The notes under the pieces: model-generated
Databases searched by the model: none
What the model was told of the DNA's origin: nothing
Seen by the model: only the letters and a program-made list of their open reading frames with translations
Assembly: GCF_003287355.1 (NCBI RefSeq)
Contig: NZ_QMIM01000001.1
Location: 124,001 to 188,000 of the forward strand
Direction of reading: 5' to 3'
DNA: 64,000 bases
Source of the DNA: Halorubrum sp. 48-1-W
GTDB lineage: Archaea; Halobacteriota; Halobacteria; Halobacteriales; Haloferacaceae
In this document: piece by piece, positions 15,606 through 25,055 of the stretch
How positions within the stretch are numbered: position 1 is the first letter of the stretch
Layout of the letters: the number at the start of each line of letters is the position of its first letter
Made by a program: the position numbers and the translations under genes

Positions 15606-16208
15606 TCACTGATTCTCCAACGCGTCGAGGATACACGCGGAGGCGATCACCGCCTCCCTCGGCACGTCGCCGGCGTCGTCGACGCTGACCGTGTAGGCGT
15701 CCCGCAGGGAGAACTTCCCTTCGATGTCGCCGACGTGGTCGCCGTCGGCGTCGAATATCTCGTACTTGTTCGGGACGAGGTTCGCGACGCTCACGAGGTG
15801 TCTGAGCACGGAGAGGGGTTTGCTCTTCGATCGGATCGTCGCCAGCGTCGCCCCCGTCTCGGGGTCCCGAATCGTCCAGTTCTCGACGAAAAGCGAGAGG
15901 TCCTCGTCGAGGACGACGACCTCCTCGCCGGTCCCCGCGTCGATGAGCGTGTAGTTCCCCGCGACGTCCATGATCCCGCCCGCCTTGACGGTGAACGCGT
16001 CCGCACCGTCGCCGGTGACGAACGGGAACTCCTCTTTCAGCTTGAACAGCTTCTGTTTCCCGCGGAGGACGACGGTGCCGGCGCTGTCACGCACGGTGTA
16101 CTTGTTCCGGACCGCGGACTGTTTCACCTCGTAGCGGTCGTCGGAGAGGTCGAGCGTCGAGATGTCGTAGCGGTTCGGCCGCGACCCGGGAGTGGAGGGC
16201 TCGTCCAT
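15606..16208 (-). CDS. LURP-one-related (DUF567, scramblase-like fold) protein
   Basis: From the ATG at 16208 the product is 200 residues. The repeated beta-strand pattern RYEVKQSAVRNKYTVRDSAG, VVLRGKQKLFKLKEEFPF, VENWTIRDPETGATLATIRS and KYEIFDADGDHVGDIEGKFS is that of the LURP-one/Tubby-like beta-barrel with a C-terminal helix (REAVIASACILDALEN). This fold is related to phospholipid scramblases. No biochemical role is established for the archaeal members. No signal peptide. The frame extends 21 codons upstream, but that part is proline-rich and unconserved. Confidence 0.8.
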   Translation of the reverse strand: MDEPSTPGSRPNRYDISTLDLSDDRYEVKQSAVRNKYTVRDSAGTVVLRGKQKLFKLKEEFPFVTGDGADAFTVKAGGIMDVAGNYTLIDAGTGEEVVVLDEDLSLFVENWTIRDPETGATLATIRSKSKPLSVLRHLVSVANLVPNKYEIFDADGDHVGDIEGKFSLRDAYTVSVDDAGDVPREAVIASACILDALENQ

Positions 16209-16326
16209 GGGTAAGGCGTCGTCACGGTCCGCAAAAAGGTTCCGTTCGACGGGCGGGGGCGGACTCAGCACCCGGCACGTCGCTCGATCGAACGCCTCTT
16301 GACCCGACCGATCGTCCGGAGGAACG

Positions 16327-17199
16327 ATGGATCTCGGCCTCGGGTTCGCGCTCGTCGCCGCCGTCGTCTGGGGCGTCTACCTGTTCGTACTGAAACGGTG
16401 GTTCGAGGGCTACTCCCCTGCCGCGCTCACCGTCCGTATCAACGCGTTCGCGCTGGCGTGGTACGCCCCCATGGTCCTCACGGACCGGAGCGCTTCGGCG
16501 GCGGCGCTCGGCGGCTTCGGGGCCGCCGAGGTCGGGATCGTCGCGCTCACCGTCACGGCGACCGCACTCGCGTTCGTCCTCTTCTTGCGGGCGATCGCGG
16601 AGGGGCAGGTCTCGTACGTGGCGCCGATCAACAAGGTCGTGCCGATGTTCGTCCTCCCGCTCGAGGTGGTGCTCCTCGGGGAGGTGTTGGGTCCCGTCCA
16701 GGTCCTCGGCGTACTGGTCGCGACGGTCGCGGTGTACGTCGCCAACTACGAGCCGGGCGGGTTGTTCGAGCCGGTTCGCAAGGCGGCCGCGTCGCGCCCG
16801 GCCCAGCTCGCGCTGGTGAGCGCGATGTGTTACGCGGTGAGCGATCTGGGCAAACGCGTCGCGCTCCAGGAGCTCGCGCTCCCCGGGACGCTGTGGGTCC
16901 CGCTACTACTGATCGGCGTCGCGGTCGTTCTGCTTCCGAGCGCGGTCCGTCACCCGCCCTCGGGGGTCCGTGCGGACCTCCCGAAACTGGCCGCTGCGGG
17001 CGGGATCGTCGCGGTCGGCGAGCACGTCACGACGCTCGCGTTCGCGCTGTTGCCCGCCAGCATCGCCTCGCCGGTGATCAACACACAGGCGATCGTCGCG
17101 GTCGTCCTCGGCGGCGTCCTGCTCGGCGAGCGCTACTTCCGCGTCCGCCTGATCGCGGCGCTGCTCGCGGTGATCGGCGTGGCGCTGATCGCGCTTTGA
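16327..17199 (+). CDS. EamA/DMT-family transporter
   Basis: A 290-residue protein with ten predicted membrane helices in two EamA halves. GFALVAAVVWGVYLFVLKRW starts the first repeat and SAMCYAVSDLGKRVALQELA starts the second. The signature ending (PVINTQAIVAVVLGGVLLGE followed by VIGVALIAL) is characteristic. Drug/metabolite transporters of this type often export amino acids or nucleobase-like compounds. Its neighbours are hydrolases of amide bonds, so export of a product amino acid is possible. Confidence 0.85.
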   Translation: MDLGLGFALVAAVVWGVYLFVLKRWFEGYSPAALTVRINAFALAWYAPMVLTDRSASAAALGGFGAAEVGIVALTVTATALAFVLFLRAIAEGQVSYVAPINKVVPMFVLPLEVVLLGEVLGPVQVLGVLVATVAVYVANYEPGGLFEPVRKAAASRPAQLALVSAMCYAVSDLGKRVALQELALPGTLWVPLLLIGVAVVLLPSAVRHPPSGVRADLPKLAAAGGIVAVGEHVTTLAFALLPASIASPVINTQAIVAVVLGGVLLGERYFRVRLIAALLAVIGVALIAL

Positions 17200-17239
17200 G
17201 CGGGCGACCGCTTCTCCGCGTCCGCCAGCCGCCTCAGCT

Positions 17240-18472
17240 TCACCCCGCGTCCGCCAGCCGCCTCACCGTCTCCGCGTACACGCGTGCCCCCTCGACGGCG
17301 TCCTCCCACTCGGTGAATTCGGCCTCGTTGTGGGTCTTCCCGTCGACGCTCGGCACGAACAGCATGGCCGTGTCCGTTATCTCGTTCACGTAGCTCGCGT
17401 CGTGGCCGGCCCCGCTCACCATCGCGCGGTGGGACGCGCCGACCGCGTCGGCGGCGGCAAGCGCCGTCTCGGCGACGAGCGGGGAGAACTCGGTGTGTGG
17501 GATCCGCCAGATCTCCTCGAGCTCGTACTCGACGCCCTCGCGCTCGCAGGCGGTCGCGACCTCGCGTTCGACCGCCTCGACGAGTTCGCCGACGACCGCG
17601 TCGTCGTAGCTCCGCACGTCGACGGTGAACCGGACCGCGGAGGGGATGACGTTGATCGAGTTCGGCTCCACCTCGAGTTCGCCGACCGTCGTGACCACGT
17701 CGTCCGCGAAGCGGTTCGACAGCCGCCGAACCGCCGTGACGACGTCGGCAGCGGCGACGAGCGCGTCGTTCCGGGAGTGTACCGGCGAGGGACCGGCGTG
17801 ATCGGCGTCGCCGTGGACCGTCACCTCGAGCCACGCCATCCCGAGTACGCCCTCGACGACACCGACCGAGAGGCCCTCCTCCTCGAGTTTCGGACCCTGT
17901 TCCACGTGGAGTTCGAGCGAGGAGTGGTACTCCTCGCGGGGTCCGACAGGCTCGTCGCCGCGGTACCCGATCGCTTCGAGCGCCTCCGCGACGGTCACGC
18001 CGTCGGCGTCGGTATGACCGAGCACCTCCTCGAGGTCGAGTTCGCCGGTGAACGCGCCGCTCCCCATCAGCGCCGGCTTGAACCGCGACCCCTCCTCGTT
18101 GGTCCAGTTCACGATCTCGATCGGTCGGCGGTGTTCGACGCCCTCCTCGTCGAACGCCCGGAGCGTCTCCAGCGCGGAGAGGACGCCGAGCTGGCCGTCG
18201 AACCGGCCGCCGTACGGCTGGGAATCGAGGTGCGAGCCGATCAACACCGGCTCGGCGTCGGGATCGGTCCCCTCCGCACGGCCGAACGTGTTTCCGATCC
18301 CGTCTATCCGGACGTCGAGCCCGAGGTCCTCCAGGTCCGAGACGAACAGGTCGCGCACCTCCAGGTCCTCCTCCGAGAGCGTCAGCCGGTGGAGCCCGTC
18401 CGCGTCGGTGCGACCGATCGCCGAGTAGCGTTCGAACGTCTCCCTGAACCGTTCGGGGTCGATGGTGACCAT
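17240..18472 (-). CDS. Zn-dependent amidase, N-carbamoyl-L-amino-acid hydrolase / allantoate amidohydrolase family
   Basis: From the ATG at 18472 the protein is 410 residues. GSHLDSQPYGGRFDGQLGVL carries two metal-binding residues; EIVNWTNEEGSRFKPALMGS holds the catalytic Glu pair; SLELHVEQGPKLEEEG holds the family His-x-Glu-Gln-Gly; VHGDADHAGPSPVHSRNDAL is the lid domain; SGAGHDASYVNE and MLFVPSVDGKTHNEAEFTEW close the active site. This is the M20C/HyuC type, which removes carbamoyl groups from amino acids or ureido groups from purine breakdown products. GATTTAGT 22-32 bp upstream on this strand supports the start. Confidence 0.9.
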   Translation of the reverse strand: MVTIDPERFRETFERYSAIGRTDADGLHRLTLSEEDLEVRDLFVSDLEDLGLDVRIDGIGNTFGRAEGTDPDAEPVLIGSHLDSQPYGGRFDGQLGVLSALETLRAFDEEGVEHRRPIEIVNWTNEEGSRFKPALMGSGAFTGELDLEEVLGHTDADGVTVAEALEAIGYRGDEPVGPREEYHSSLELHVEQGPKLEEEGLSVGVVEGVLGMAWLEVTVHGDADHAGPSPVHSRNDALVAAADVVTAVRRLSNRFADDVVTTVGELEVEPNSINVIPSAVRFTVDVRSYDDAVVGELVEAVEREVATACEREGVEYELEEIWRIPHTEFSPLVAETALAAADAVGASHRAMVSGAGHDASYVNEITDTAMLFVPSVDGKTHNEAEFTEWEDAVEGARVYAETVRRLADAG

Positions 18473-18569
18473 ATCGTCCACTCGTCGAAGGGGCAACTAA
18501 ATCCAGCGGCCGGGCGACCGCGAGCGGATCGGGGTCGATCACGGGCCGGAACTGCGAGCGAGTCGGCCC

Positions 18570-20246
18570 TCAGTCGTGGATGGCGACGTCGAGGACCGTC
18601 GGGCCGTCCCGCCGTCGGGCGGCCGTGATGGCGTCGGCGATCGCGTCGGAGTCGTCGACGAGTTCCCCCGTCGCCCCGTAGCTCTTCGCGTTCGCGGGGA
18701 TGTCCATCGGCGGCTCGAAGTCCATCGCGGTGAAGTCGTGATCGGCCTCCTCGCCGCCCAACACTCGAAGCGTGTTGTCCTTCAGGATCCGGTAGTTCCG
18801 GTTGTCGGCGACGACGGTGGTGAGACTCACGTCGTGTCGCACGGCCGAGTAGATCGCCTGCGGGTAGTAGAAGTACGAGCCGTCGCCGATGAACGCGACG
18901 ACGTCGCGGGGATCGGGACGCTCGCGTTCGGCGATGGCCGCACCGATCCCTGCGGGGAGCCCGTAGCCGAGCCCGCCGCTTTTGTTCCCGATCCACTGCT
19001 CGGGACCGAGCGGGACGTTGTACTGGACCGCGCGCCCCGAGGTGACCCCCTCGTTGACGATGAGCGCGTCCGAGGCCGCCTCCGCCATCGCCTCCCCGAG
19101 CTGGCCCTTGGAGGCGCGCGGGTCGTCCGGGTCCGGAGCGGGCGGTCGGCGAGCCTCGCGGAACTCCGCGACTCGTTCACGGGCACGCTCCAGCCTCGCG
19201 TCGCGTTCGCTCGCGGAGAGTTCGCCGGAGACCAGCTCCGTGAGCTCGCGGAACACGTGTTCCGGATCGCCGAGCACCGACGCGTCCGCGGGCCAGTTCT
19301 TGCCGAGCTCCCAGCCGTTCGGGCCGATCTGGACGATCGTCGCGTCCGGGAGGAGCTCCTCGTCGTGGGCGAGTGACGTCGTCGTGGACCCACAGCCGAC
19401 GAAGACGACCGTGTCGCCGTCGACGGTCTCGATGAACCCGGGTTCGGTTCCCGGCACCGCCCCACCCCACAGCTCGTGGTCGGTCGGGAAGTTGGACTCG
19501 GCGGTGATGAACTCGCCGTGGACGCGGACGCCGGTCGCCTCCGCGAACTCGACCGCGGCCCGTACCGCGTCGGCACCCGACCGGGCGACCTCGTCGCCGA
19601 TCACCATCACGGGTTCGTCGGCCGCCGCCACGAGGCGTGCCGCGGCGGCGACCGCGTCGGGGTCGCCCCGCCCCGCGTCGGGGATCGGGCCGAGCCGCTG
19701 GACGTCGGCGTCGGTCTCGTCCTTCATCACGTCGATCGGTAACTCGAGGAAGACGGGGCCAGTCGGCGGGGTGAGCGCCTGTCGGACCGCGCGTCGGAGC
19801 ATCGCCGGCAGGGCCTCGACGGACGGGATCGACGCGCTCCACTTCGTGTACTGGTCGACCAGCGCCTCGAGGTCGCCGTGGAGGATGGGCTCTTCGTGTT
19901 GGAAGTCCGTGTCGTAGTTGCCCGCGGTGACGAGGAGCGGCGACCCGGAGAAGGCGGCGCCGATGACGTTGCCCACGCCGTGGGCGAGCCCCGGCGCGAC
20001 GTGGAGGTTGGTGACGCCGAGCGGGTTCACCGAGTCGTCGTGGTGTGAGTGATATCTTCGTGCCGTCGCGTACCCGGCGGCCATGCCGGTCGCGACGTCC
20101 TCGTGGAGGGCGAGAACGTACTCGATCGAGCTGTCGGCGACCGCCTGGACGGTCGGCAACTCCGTCGTTCCGGGGTTCCCGAAGACGTGTTCCACGCCGT
20201 ACTCCTCCAACGCTTCGACCAGATATTCCGCCCCGGTAACGGTCAT
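18570..20246 (-). CDS. Thiamine-diphosphate-dependent enzyme, benzoylformate-decarboxylase / acetolactate-synthase-like
   Basis: A 558-residue three-domain ThDP enzyme. The N-terminal Pyr domain has FGNPGTTELP and the conserved glutamate in LALHEDVATGMAAGYA. The central domain starts near residue 190 (RLVAAADEPVMVIGDEVARS). The C-terminal PP domain holds the diphosphate/Mg motif GDGSYFYYPQAIYSAVRHDV and the downstream N-x-N (VVADNRNYRIL). It resembles benzoylformate decarboxylase more than acetolactate synthase, but residues that fix substrate cannot be judged by eye. The ATG at 20246 is the start of homology; the long open frame upstream (to 21164) is antisense to the SDR gene and is rejected. 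Confidence 0.85.
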   Translation of the reverse strand: MTVTGAEYLVEALEEYGVEHVFGNPGTTELPTVQAVADSSIEYVLALHEDVATGMAAGYATARRYHSHHDDSVNPLGVTNLHVAPGLAHGVGNVIGAAFSGSPLLVTAGNYDTDFQHEEPILHGDLEALVDQYTKWSASIPSVEALPAMLRRAVRQALTPPTGPVFLELPIDVMKDETDADVQRLGPIPDAGRGDPDAVAAAARLVAAADEPVMVIGDEVARSGADAVRAAVEFAEATGVRVHGEFITAESNFPTDHELWGGAVPGTEPGFIETVDGDTVVFVGCGSTTTSLAHDEELLPDATIVQIGPNGWELGKNWPADASVLGDPEHVFRELTELVSGELSASERDARLERARERVAEFREARRPPAPDPDDPRASKGQLGEAMAEAASDALIVNEGVTSGRAVQYNVPLGPEQWIGNKSGGLGYGLPAGIGAAIAERERPDPRDVVAFIGDGSYFYYPQAIYSAVRHDVSLTTVVADNRNYRILKDNTLRVLGGEEADHDFTAMDFEPPMDIPANAKSYGATGELVDDSDAIADAITAARRRDGPTVLDVAIHD

Positions 20247-20361
20247 GTCTGAAGCGACTCGCCCGACCGAAAAAACCGTTTGGGCCTCGGAACGCCCGGC
20301 CGACGAACGGACTTCGCCTCCGCGGGCTGAACTTTTGACCCGCCGGGCCGAACGTACGCCC

Positions 20362-21081
20362 ATGACGCACACTGTCGTCGTCGCCGGCGTCGGTCCCGGA
20401 CTCGGCGCGTCGATCGCACGGACGTTCGCTGCCGAGGGGTGTCGAGTCGCACTGTTCGCCCGGTCGACGGCGTACATCGAGGAGCTCGCTGTCGACCTCC
20501 CGGAGCCGGGCGAGGGGCTCGCGGTCCCGGTCGACCTGACCGACCCCGACGCGATCCGTGACGGGTTCGACGCGGTTCGCGAGGCGTTCGGTCCGGTGGA
20601 CGTCCTCGTCAACCACGCGAGCGCGGCCTCCTGGACCGGGCTCCTCGACACCGGCGTCGAGGAGTTCGAGGAGTCGTGGGCGGTCAACGGGCGCGGCGCG
20701 TTCGTCTGCTCGCGGGAGGCCGTCCCCGACATGCTCGAGACGGGTAGCGGGACCGTGATATTCACCGGAGCGACCTCCGCGGTACGGAGCCGTGGCGGGG
20801 CGATCGGTTTCACGGCCGCGAAGTTCGCCGCCCGCGGGATGGCGATGGACATCGCCCAGGAGTTCGGGCCGGAGGGGGTCCACGTCGCCCACGTCGTCAT
20901 CGACGGCCAGATCGACTCGCCCGAGGCTCGCGAGCGGCAGCCGGACCGCGACGCGGAGACGTTCCTCGACCCCGACGAGCTGGCCGAGACGTACTGGCAC
21001 CTCGTCGAGCAGGACGACGTCGGCACACAGCCGTTCGAGGTCCACGTGACGAACGGACCGCGTCCCTCGGAGTTCATCTGA
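20362..21081 (+). CDS. Short-chain dehydrogenase/reductase (SDR)
   Basis: A 239-residue Rossmann-fold oxidoreductase. VVVAGVGPGLGASIARTFAA is the nucleotide-binding motif and CRVALFARS the cofactor-selecting strand (Arg suggests NADP). NHASAAS replaces the usual NNAG. The catalytic Tyr-x-x-x-Lys appears as F-T-A-A-K (IGFTAAKFAARGMAMDIAQE), so the active-site Tyr is replaced by Phe, and the Ser position (FTGATSAVR) is altered. The same Phe occurs in a group of SDRs annotated as glucose/ribitol dehydrogenase-like; activity is therefore uncertain. The gene diverges from the ThDP enzyme with about 115 bp between start codons. Confidence 0.8.
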   Translation: MTHTVVVAGVGPGLGASIARTFAAEGCRVALFARSTAYIEELAVDLPEPGEGLAVPVDLTDPDAIRDGFDAVREAFGPVDVLVNHASAASWTGLLDTGVEEFEESWAVNGRGAFVCSREAVPDMLETGSGTVIFTGATSAVRSRGGAIGFTAAKFAARGMAMDIAQEFGPEGVHVAHVVIDGQIDSPEARERQPDRDAETFLDPDELAETYWHLVEQDDVGTQPFEVHVTNGPRPSEFI

Positions 21082-21157
21082 AGACGGCCGACCGATCGGA
21101 CAAACGGCTCTTTGTGTATTCGCTGTGTTATAGCTCCCTCCCGCCCTCCTCGGAGGT

Positions 21158-21925
21158 ATGACACGACGGAGACGGCTCGTCGCTGGCGTCGGAGTGGCGC
21201 TCCTCGTCCTCCTGGCCGGCTGTTCGGGAGCCATGGGAACGTTGGACGGTACCGACTCGAACGATCCGGAGCCGACCGGGACGGACGACCTCGAGCGGTC
21301 GATCGAGGTGGCCGCGGAGGGCGAAGCGTCCGCGGAGCCCGACCGCGCGACCGTGCTGGTCGCGGTCGAGTCGACCGGGGCGGACGCGCGAACCGTCCGC
21401 CGCGAGCTCGCTGAGGGAGACGACGAGCTCCGGGGTGCGCTGTACGACTGGGGGCTGAGCGAGGACGACGTGCGTACCGAGCGCTACGACATCCGCGAGA
21501 CGCGCGAGACTCGTCGCGAGGCGAACCACAGCGAGTACGTCGGCGTCCACGTCTACGCGATCGACATCGACGACGTCGACGCGGTCGGCGAGGTCATCGA
21601 CGTCGCGGTCGACGCCGGTGCCGACGGCGTCGATCGGGTCCAGTTCGGGCTCTCGGACGAGCGCGAGGATGCCCTCCGCGAGGAGGCGCTCGGCGACGCG
21701 ATGGACAACGCCCACACCGAGGCCGACACGCTCGCTTCCAACGCCGACCTCGAGGTGACCGGCGTCTACACCGTCTCGACGACGAACGTCCGAACGGACC
21801 CGTACACGAGCAGGGCTCCCGCCGAGTCCGACGACACAGCGGGCGGACCCGGAACCGGGATCGAGGTCGGCGACGTCGACGTCAGCGTCACGGTCCGGGT
21901 CGTGTTCGGGGCCGATCGGGCGTGA
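21158..21925 (+). CDS. SIMPL-domain (DUF541) lipoprotein
   Basis: A 255-residue secreted protein. The N-terminus has MTRRRRLVAGVGVALL and the lipobox LLAGC (Cys about residue 22), so it is probably lipid-anchored outside the membrane; the twin-arginine-like RRRR suggests Tat export. The mature part begins with an acidic linker and the SIMPL domain (IEVAAEGEASAEPDRATVLV, then DVRTERYDIRETRE, VSTTNVRTDP and a final VSVTVRVVFG strand). The family forms periplasmic oligomers in bacteria; its role in archaea is unknown. TTATAG about 26-31 bp upstream supports the start. Confidence 0.88.
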   Translation: MTRRRRLVAGVGVALLVLLAGCSGAMGTLDGTDSNDPEPTGTDDLERSIEVAAEGEASAEPDRATVLVAVESTGADARTVRRELAEGDDELRGALYDWGLSEDDVRTERYDIRETRETRREANHSEYVGVHVYAIDIDDVDAVGEVIDVAVDAGADGVDRVQFGLSDEREDALREEALGDAMDNAHTEADTLASNADLEVTGVYTVSTTNVRTDPYTSRAPAESDDTAGGPGTGIEVGDVDVSVTVRVVFGADRA

Positions 21926-21996
21926 ACTCCGTCCCGCGCTGAGGGGGGTTCCCGCCCGAACGCAACCCTTACCGCCCGGCTGTCCGCAGTCGGGGT

Positions 21997-23478
21997 ATGC
22001 GCGACCACTTCGAGATACGGGACCACGACGCTGCCGGCCGGATCGGTCGGCTCGAGGTCCCTCGCGCCGGCGTCACCGTCGAGACGCCGGCGCTCCTGCC
22101 CGTCGTCAACCCCAACGTGCTCACGGTCGAGCCCGAGCGGCTCCGGACCGAGTTCGGCGCGGAGATGCTCATCACGAACTCCTACATCATCCGGAGCACC
22201 GACCGGATCCGAGACCGCGTGCTCGAGGCGGGCCTTCACGACTTCCTCGGGTTCGACGGCGCGATCATGACCGACTCGGGGTCGTTCCAGCTGGCCGAGT
22301 ACGGCGACATCGACGTCACCACGGGGGAGATCCTCGAGTTCCAGCGCCGGATCGGCAGCGACGTGGCGACGCCCGTGGACGTGCCCACGCCCCCGGACGT
22401 CGATCGCGAGCGAGCCGAGCGGGAGCTCGCGACGACCGAGCGGGCGCTCGCGGACGCGGAGGCCGCCGACACCGGCGACATGCTCGTCAACGCTCCCGTC
22501 CAGGGGTCGACGTACCCGGACCTGCGGGAGACAGCGGGGAGACACGCCGCCGGGACCGACCTCGACGTGTTCCCGGTCGGCGCGATGGTACCCCTCATGA
22601 ACGCCTACCGCTACGCCGACGTCGTCGAGGCGGTGCTGGCGGCGAAACGCGGACTCGAGCCGGACTGCCCCGTCCACCTGTTCGGCGCGGGCCACCCGAT
22701 GACGCTCGCGCTCGCGGTCGCGATGGGCTGTGACCTGTTCGACTCGGCCGCCTACGCGTTGATGGCGCGCGACGGACGCTACCTCACGGTGTCGGGGACC
22801 GAGCACCTCGCGGAGCTGTCGTACTTCCCGTGTTCGTGTCCGGTGTGTGCCGAACACGCGCCCGCGGACCTCCGCGAGGGCGACGACGACCGGGCCGAAC
22901 GGCTACTCGCCGAGCACAACCTCCACGTCACCTTCGAGGAGGTCCGCCGGATCAAAGCCGCCATCCGCGACGGCTCGCTCCTCGAACTGGTCGACCGGCG
23001 CGCCCGCGGGCATCCGGCACTGCTCGACGGCTACCGCGCGCTACTCGATCACGCGGCACAGCTCGAGGCGACCGATCCCGTCTCGAAGGACGCCTTCTTC
23101 TACACCTCCCACGAGTCCGCGCGTCGCCCGGAGGTCCGCCGCCACCACGACCGGCTGACGCGGCTCGAGACCCCCGGGGACCTCCTTCTCACGGAGTCGA
23201 AGCCACCCTCGTCCCACGACCACGACGCGGTCTGGCGGGTGAAACCGCCGTTCGGGCCCTTCCCGCGGGCGCTCTCGGAGACGTATCCGCTCACTGCCGA
23301 GACCCCTGACCGGGTCGACACCACAGCCCAGACCGCGGCCGCCGAGGGCGTGCGCCGGCTCGCCGAGGCCAACCCGGGGACCGCGATCACCCTCGGTCAC
23401 GACGGGTGGGCGGCGACGGCGCTCGACCGCGTCCCCGACCGCGTCGTGGTCGACGACCTCCGGGAGATCGGTCGATAA
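21997..23478 (+). CDS. tgtA: tRNA-guanine(15) transglycosylase (archaeosine synthesis, N-terminal half type)
   Basis: A 493-residue TgtA that replaces guanine-15 in the tRNA D-loop with preQ0, the first committed step to archaeosine. [17 protein letters not shown] contains the catalytic Asp and substrate-binding Ser/Gln; [15 protein letters not shown] and [20 protein letters not shown] are standard TIM-barrel motifs with the second Asp. The zinc site is C-S-C-P-V-C with a downstream His ([20 protein letters not shown]). The C-terminal ~150 residues lack a PUA domain; in Halobacteria that domain is on a separate protein. Standard length and complete. Confidence 0.95.
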   Translation: MRDHFEIRDHDAAGRIGRLEVPRAGVTVETPALLPVVNPNVLTVEPERLRTEFGAEMLITNSYIIRSTDRIRDRVLEAGLHDFLGFDGAIMTDSGSFQLAEYGDIDVTTGEILEFQRRIGSDVATPVDVPTPPDVDRERAERELATTERALADAEAADTGDMLVNAPVQGSTYPDLRETAGRHAAGTDLDVFPVGAMVPLMNAYRYADVVEAVLAAKRGLEPDCPVHLFGAGHPMTLALAVAMGCDLFDSAAYALMARDGRYLTVSGTEHLAELSYFPCSCPVCAEHAPADLREGDDDRAERLLAEHNLHVTFEEVRRIKAAIRDGSLLELVDRRARGHPALLDGYRALLDHAAQLEATDPVSKDAFFYTSHESARRPEVRRHHDRLTRLETPGDLLLTESKPPSSHDHDAVWRVKPPFGPFPRALSETYPLTAETPDRVDTTAQTAAAEGVRRLAEANPGTAITLGHDGWAATALDRVPDRVVVDDLREIGR

Positions 23479-23491
23479 GCCCCGTCTCCGT

Positions 23492-23938
23492 TCAGTCCCT
23501 CCGGTCCGGCATCCGCTCGGTGAAGTCCCACGAGTGGAGCCGCTCCGGCTCGATCCGCACGTGAACCTCCTCGCGGTCCGGTCGGAGGAGTCGGTCGGCG
23601 AGTTCGTTATCGGTTCCACCGAGGTACCGCTCCAGAAGCGACCGGAGGAGGCGTTCGTCCTCGTCCGGGGACACCGTCACCCGGCCGCGACCGCGGACGC
23701 CCATGTAGGGCGGGTCGTTCGTCGAGACCTCGAACGAGACGCGGTCGTCGGCCTCGAAGAAGGCGACCACGTCGGCGTCCGCGCCGGTCGCACAGTGGAT
23801 CGCTCCGTCCCACCGGAACCACAGCGACACCATCCAGGGATCGCCCGCGGGCGTCCGACACCCGATTCGGATCGGGATCCGGGCGTCCGCGAGGAACTCG
23901 TCGACGCGCGACCGGTCCCACGGGCCGGTGGGGTCCAT
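23492..23938 (-). CDS. Pyridoxamine 5'-phosphate oxidase-like flavin-binding protein
   Basis: A 148-residue split-barrel protein. PIRIGCRTPAGDPWMVSLWF, HCATGADADVVAFFEADDRV and VSTNDPPYMGVRGRGRVTVS match the PNPOx-like FMN- or F420-binding barrel, in which many small archaeal proteins are uncharacterised. The final EEVHVRIEPERLHSWDFTER is also typical. It may bind FMN or F420 and reduce a small organic substrate. The start at 23938 is the methionine before the conserved part. The stop is 13 bp from that of tgtA on the opposite strand. Confidence 0.8.
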   Translation of the reverse strand: MDPTGPWDRSRVDEFLADARIPIRIGCRTPAGDPWMVSLWFRWDGAIHCATGADADVVAFFEADDRVSFEVSTNDPPYMGVRGRGRVTVSPDEDERLLRSLLERYLGGTDNELADRLLRPDREEVHVRIEPERLHSWDFTERMPDRRD

Positions 23939-24021
23939 GCGATCCGTGGGGGCGCGACCGGGGTAAAACCACCGTCCGGGTCGACGGGTCGGTCCCGACG
24001 GTCCACGCCTCGCCCGCGCCG

Positions 24022-24981
24022 TCAGGGGTCGACCCGCGTCAGCCAGGCCATCGGGTCGTCGATCTCCCCGTCGGTCGGGAGGTGCTCCGGGCGCTCCCAC
24101 ACCGCGCTCGCGGCGGCCAACCCGCGCTCGTTCGCGACCCGTTCGAAGAAGGCGGCCCCGCGTTCGTACTGGCGGCGTTTGAGCCCGAGCCCGAGGAGGC
24201 GTCGCGCGATCCGCGTCATCGGCCCGCCGCCGCCCCGCCGTTCGTCGATCTTACGGCGTAAGTCGGCGTACTCGTCGTCGAACGCGCGGTCCATCAACAG
24301 CTCCGCGTACCCCTCGACCGCGGTCATAGCGGTCTGGAGTTCGACGAACGCGTCGGGGTCGAGCCCGCTCGCGCTCACGCCGTCGATCCCGCGTTCGACG
24401 CGTGACTCCAGGTATCCCGACAGCCATGGGGCTGTGCCGAACTCCGCGGCGTGGGTCACCTCGTGGAAGGCGATCCACCTGCGGAACCGCGGGTACGCCA
24501 CGTCGAGGTCCGCAGCGACCGAGACGACGTTCGGGTGGACGAAGTAGAGCCCGTGGTCGGCAGTCGGCTCGTCGGCGAGCAGTAGCGGGTCGTACTGGCC
24601 GAGCACGTTTCGCGCGAGAAAGCCCAGCGCGAACGCCATGGATCCGGTGTTGACGACCCGCGAGAGCCCCGGCATCGCCGGGGTCGCTGTCGCCTCGATC
24701 GGCTTCATGACGTTCCGGAACGTCTCGAGGTTCGCGTCGATCCAGTGGTGTCGGTTCTGGACTTCGATCGTCTCCGGGACCGCGAAGTCGACCCCCGCGA
24801 CCTCCCGGAGCCGGTCGCGCGCGTCCCGCACGTCCGTCGCGTACCCCCGCCGGTCGGCGGGCGTCAGATCGAGGGCTCCCGGCACCGTGCTCGCTTTCGC
24901 CGCCTCTCCGGCGTTCTCCCAGTCGACGACGCCGGTTCCGGAGGCTTCGGCGACCGCACGGAGGCTTCGGAGGATGTCCAT
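24022..24981 (-). CDS. Zincin-like metallohydrolase (DUF2342 / F420-associated family)
   Basis: A 319-residue protein with the motif F-H-E-V-T-H-A-A-E-F (about residue 170), an H-E-x-x-H zinc site, followed by the third-ligand helix AVEGYAELLMDRAFDDEY. LFVHPNV-type sequence (GLYFVHPNVVSVAADLDVAY) and IDGVSASGLDPDAF are characteristic of the actinobacterial and archaeal zincin family that often sits near F420 genes, although no F420 gene adjoins here. No signal peptide, so it acts in the cytoplasm. Substrate unknown. The start at 24981 is used because the upstream frame is low-complexity. Confidence 0.82.
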   Translation of the reverse strand: MDILRSLRAVAEASGTGVVDWENAGEAAKASTVPGALDLTPADRRGYATDVRDARDRLREVAGVDFAVPETIEVQNRHHWIDANLETFRNVMKPIEATATPAMPGLSRVVNTGSMAFALGFLARNVLGQYDPLLLADEPTADHGLYFVHPNVVSVAADLDVAYPRFRRWIAFHEVTHAAEFGTAPWLSGYLESRVERGIDGVSASGLDPDAFVELQTAMTAVEGYAELLMDRAFDDEYADLRRKIDERRGGGGPMTRIARRLLGLGLKRRQYERGAAFFERVANERGLAAASAVWERPEHLPTDGEIDDPMAWLTRVDP

Positions 24982-25055
24982 GTGGAGACGAGGTGTGCCG
25001 GCTTCAAGTCGCTTGTGTCGACTCGACCTCGAGAATTCGCGTCCGCCCGACCGCT

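Noticed and set aside
20247..21164. About 300-codon N-terminal extension of the ThDP enzyme.
   Set aside because: Ser/Arg-rich sequence antisense to the SDR gene; a typical ThDP enzyme start is present at 20246.
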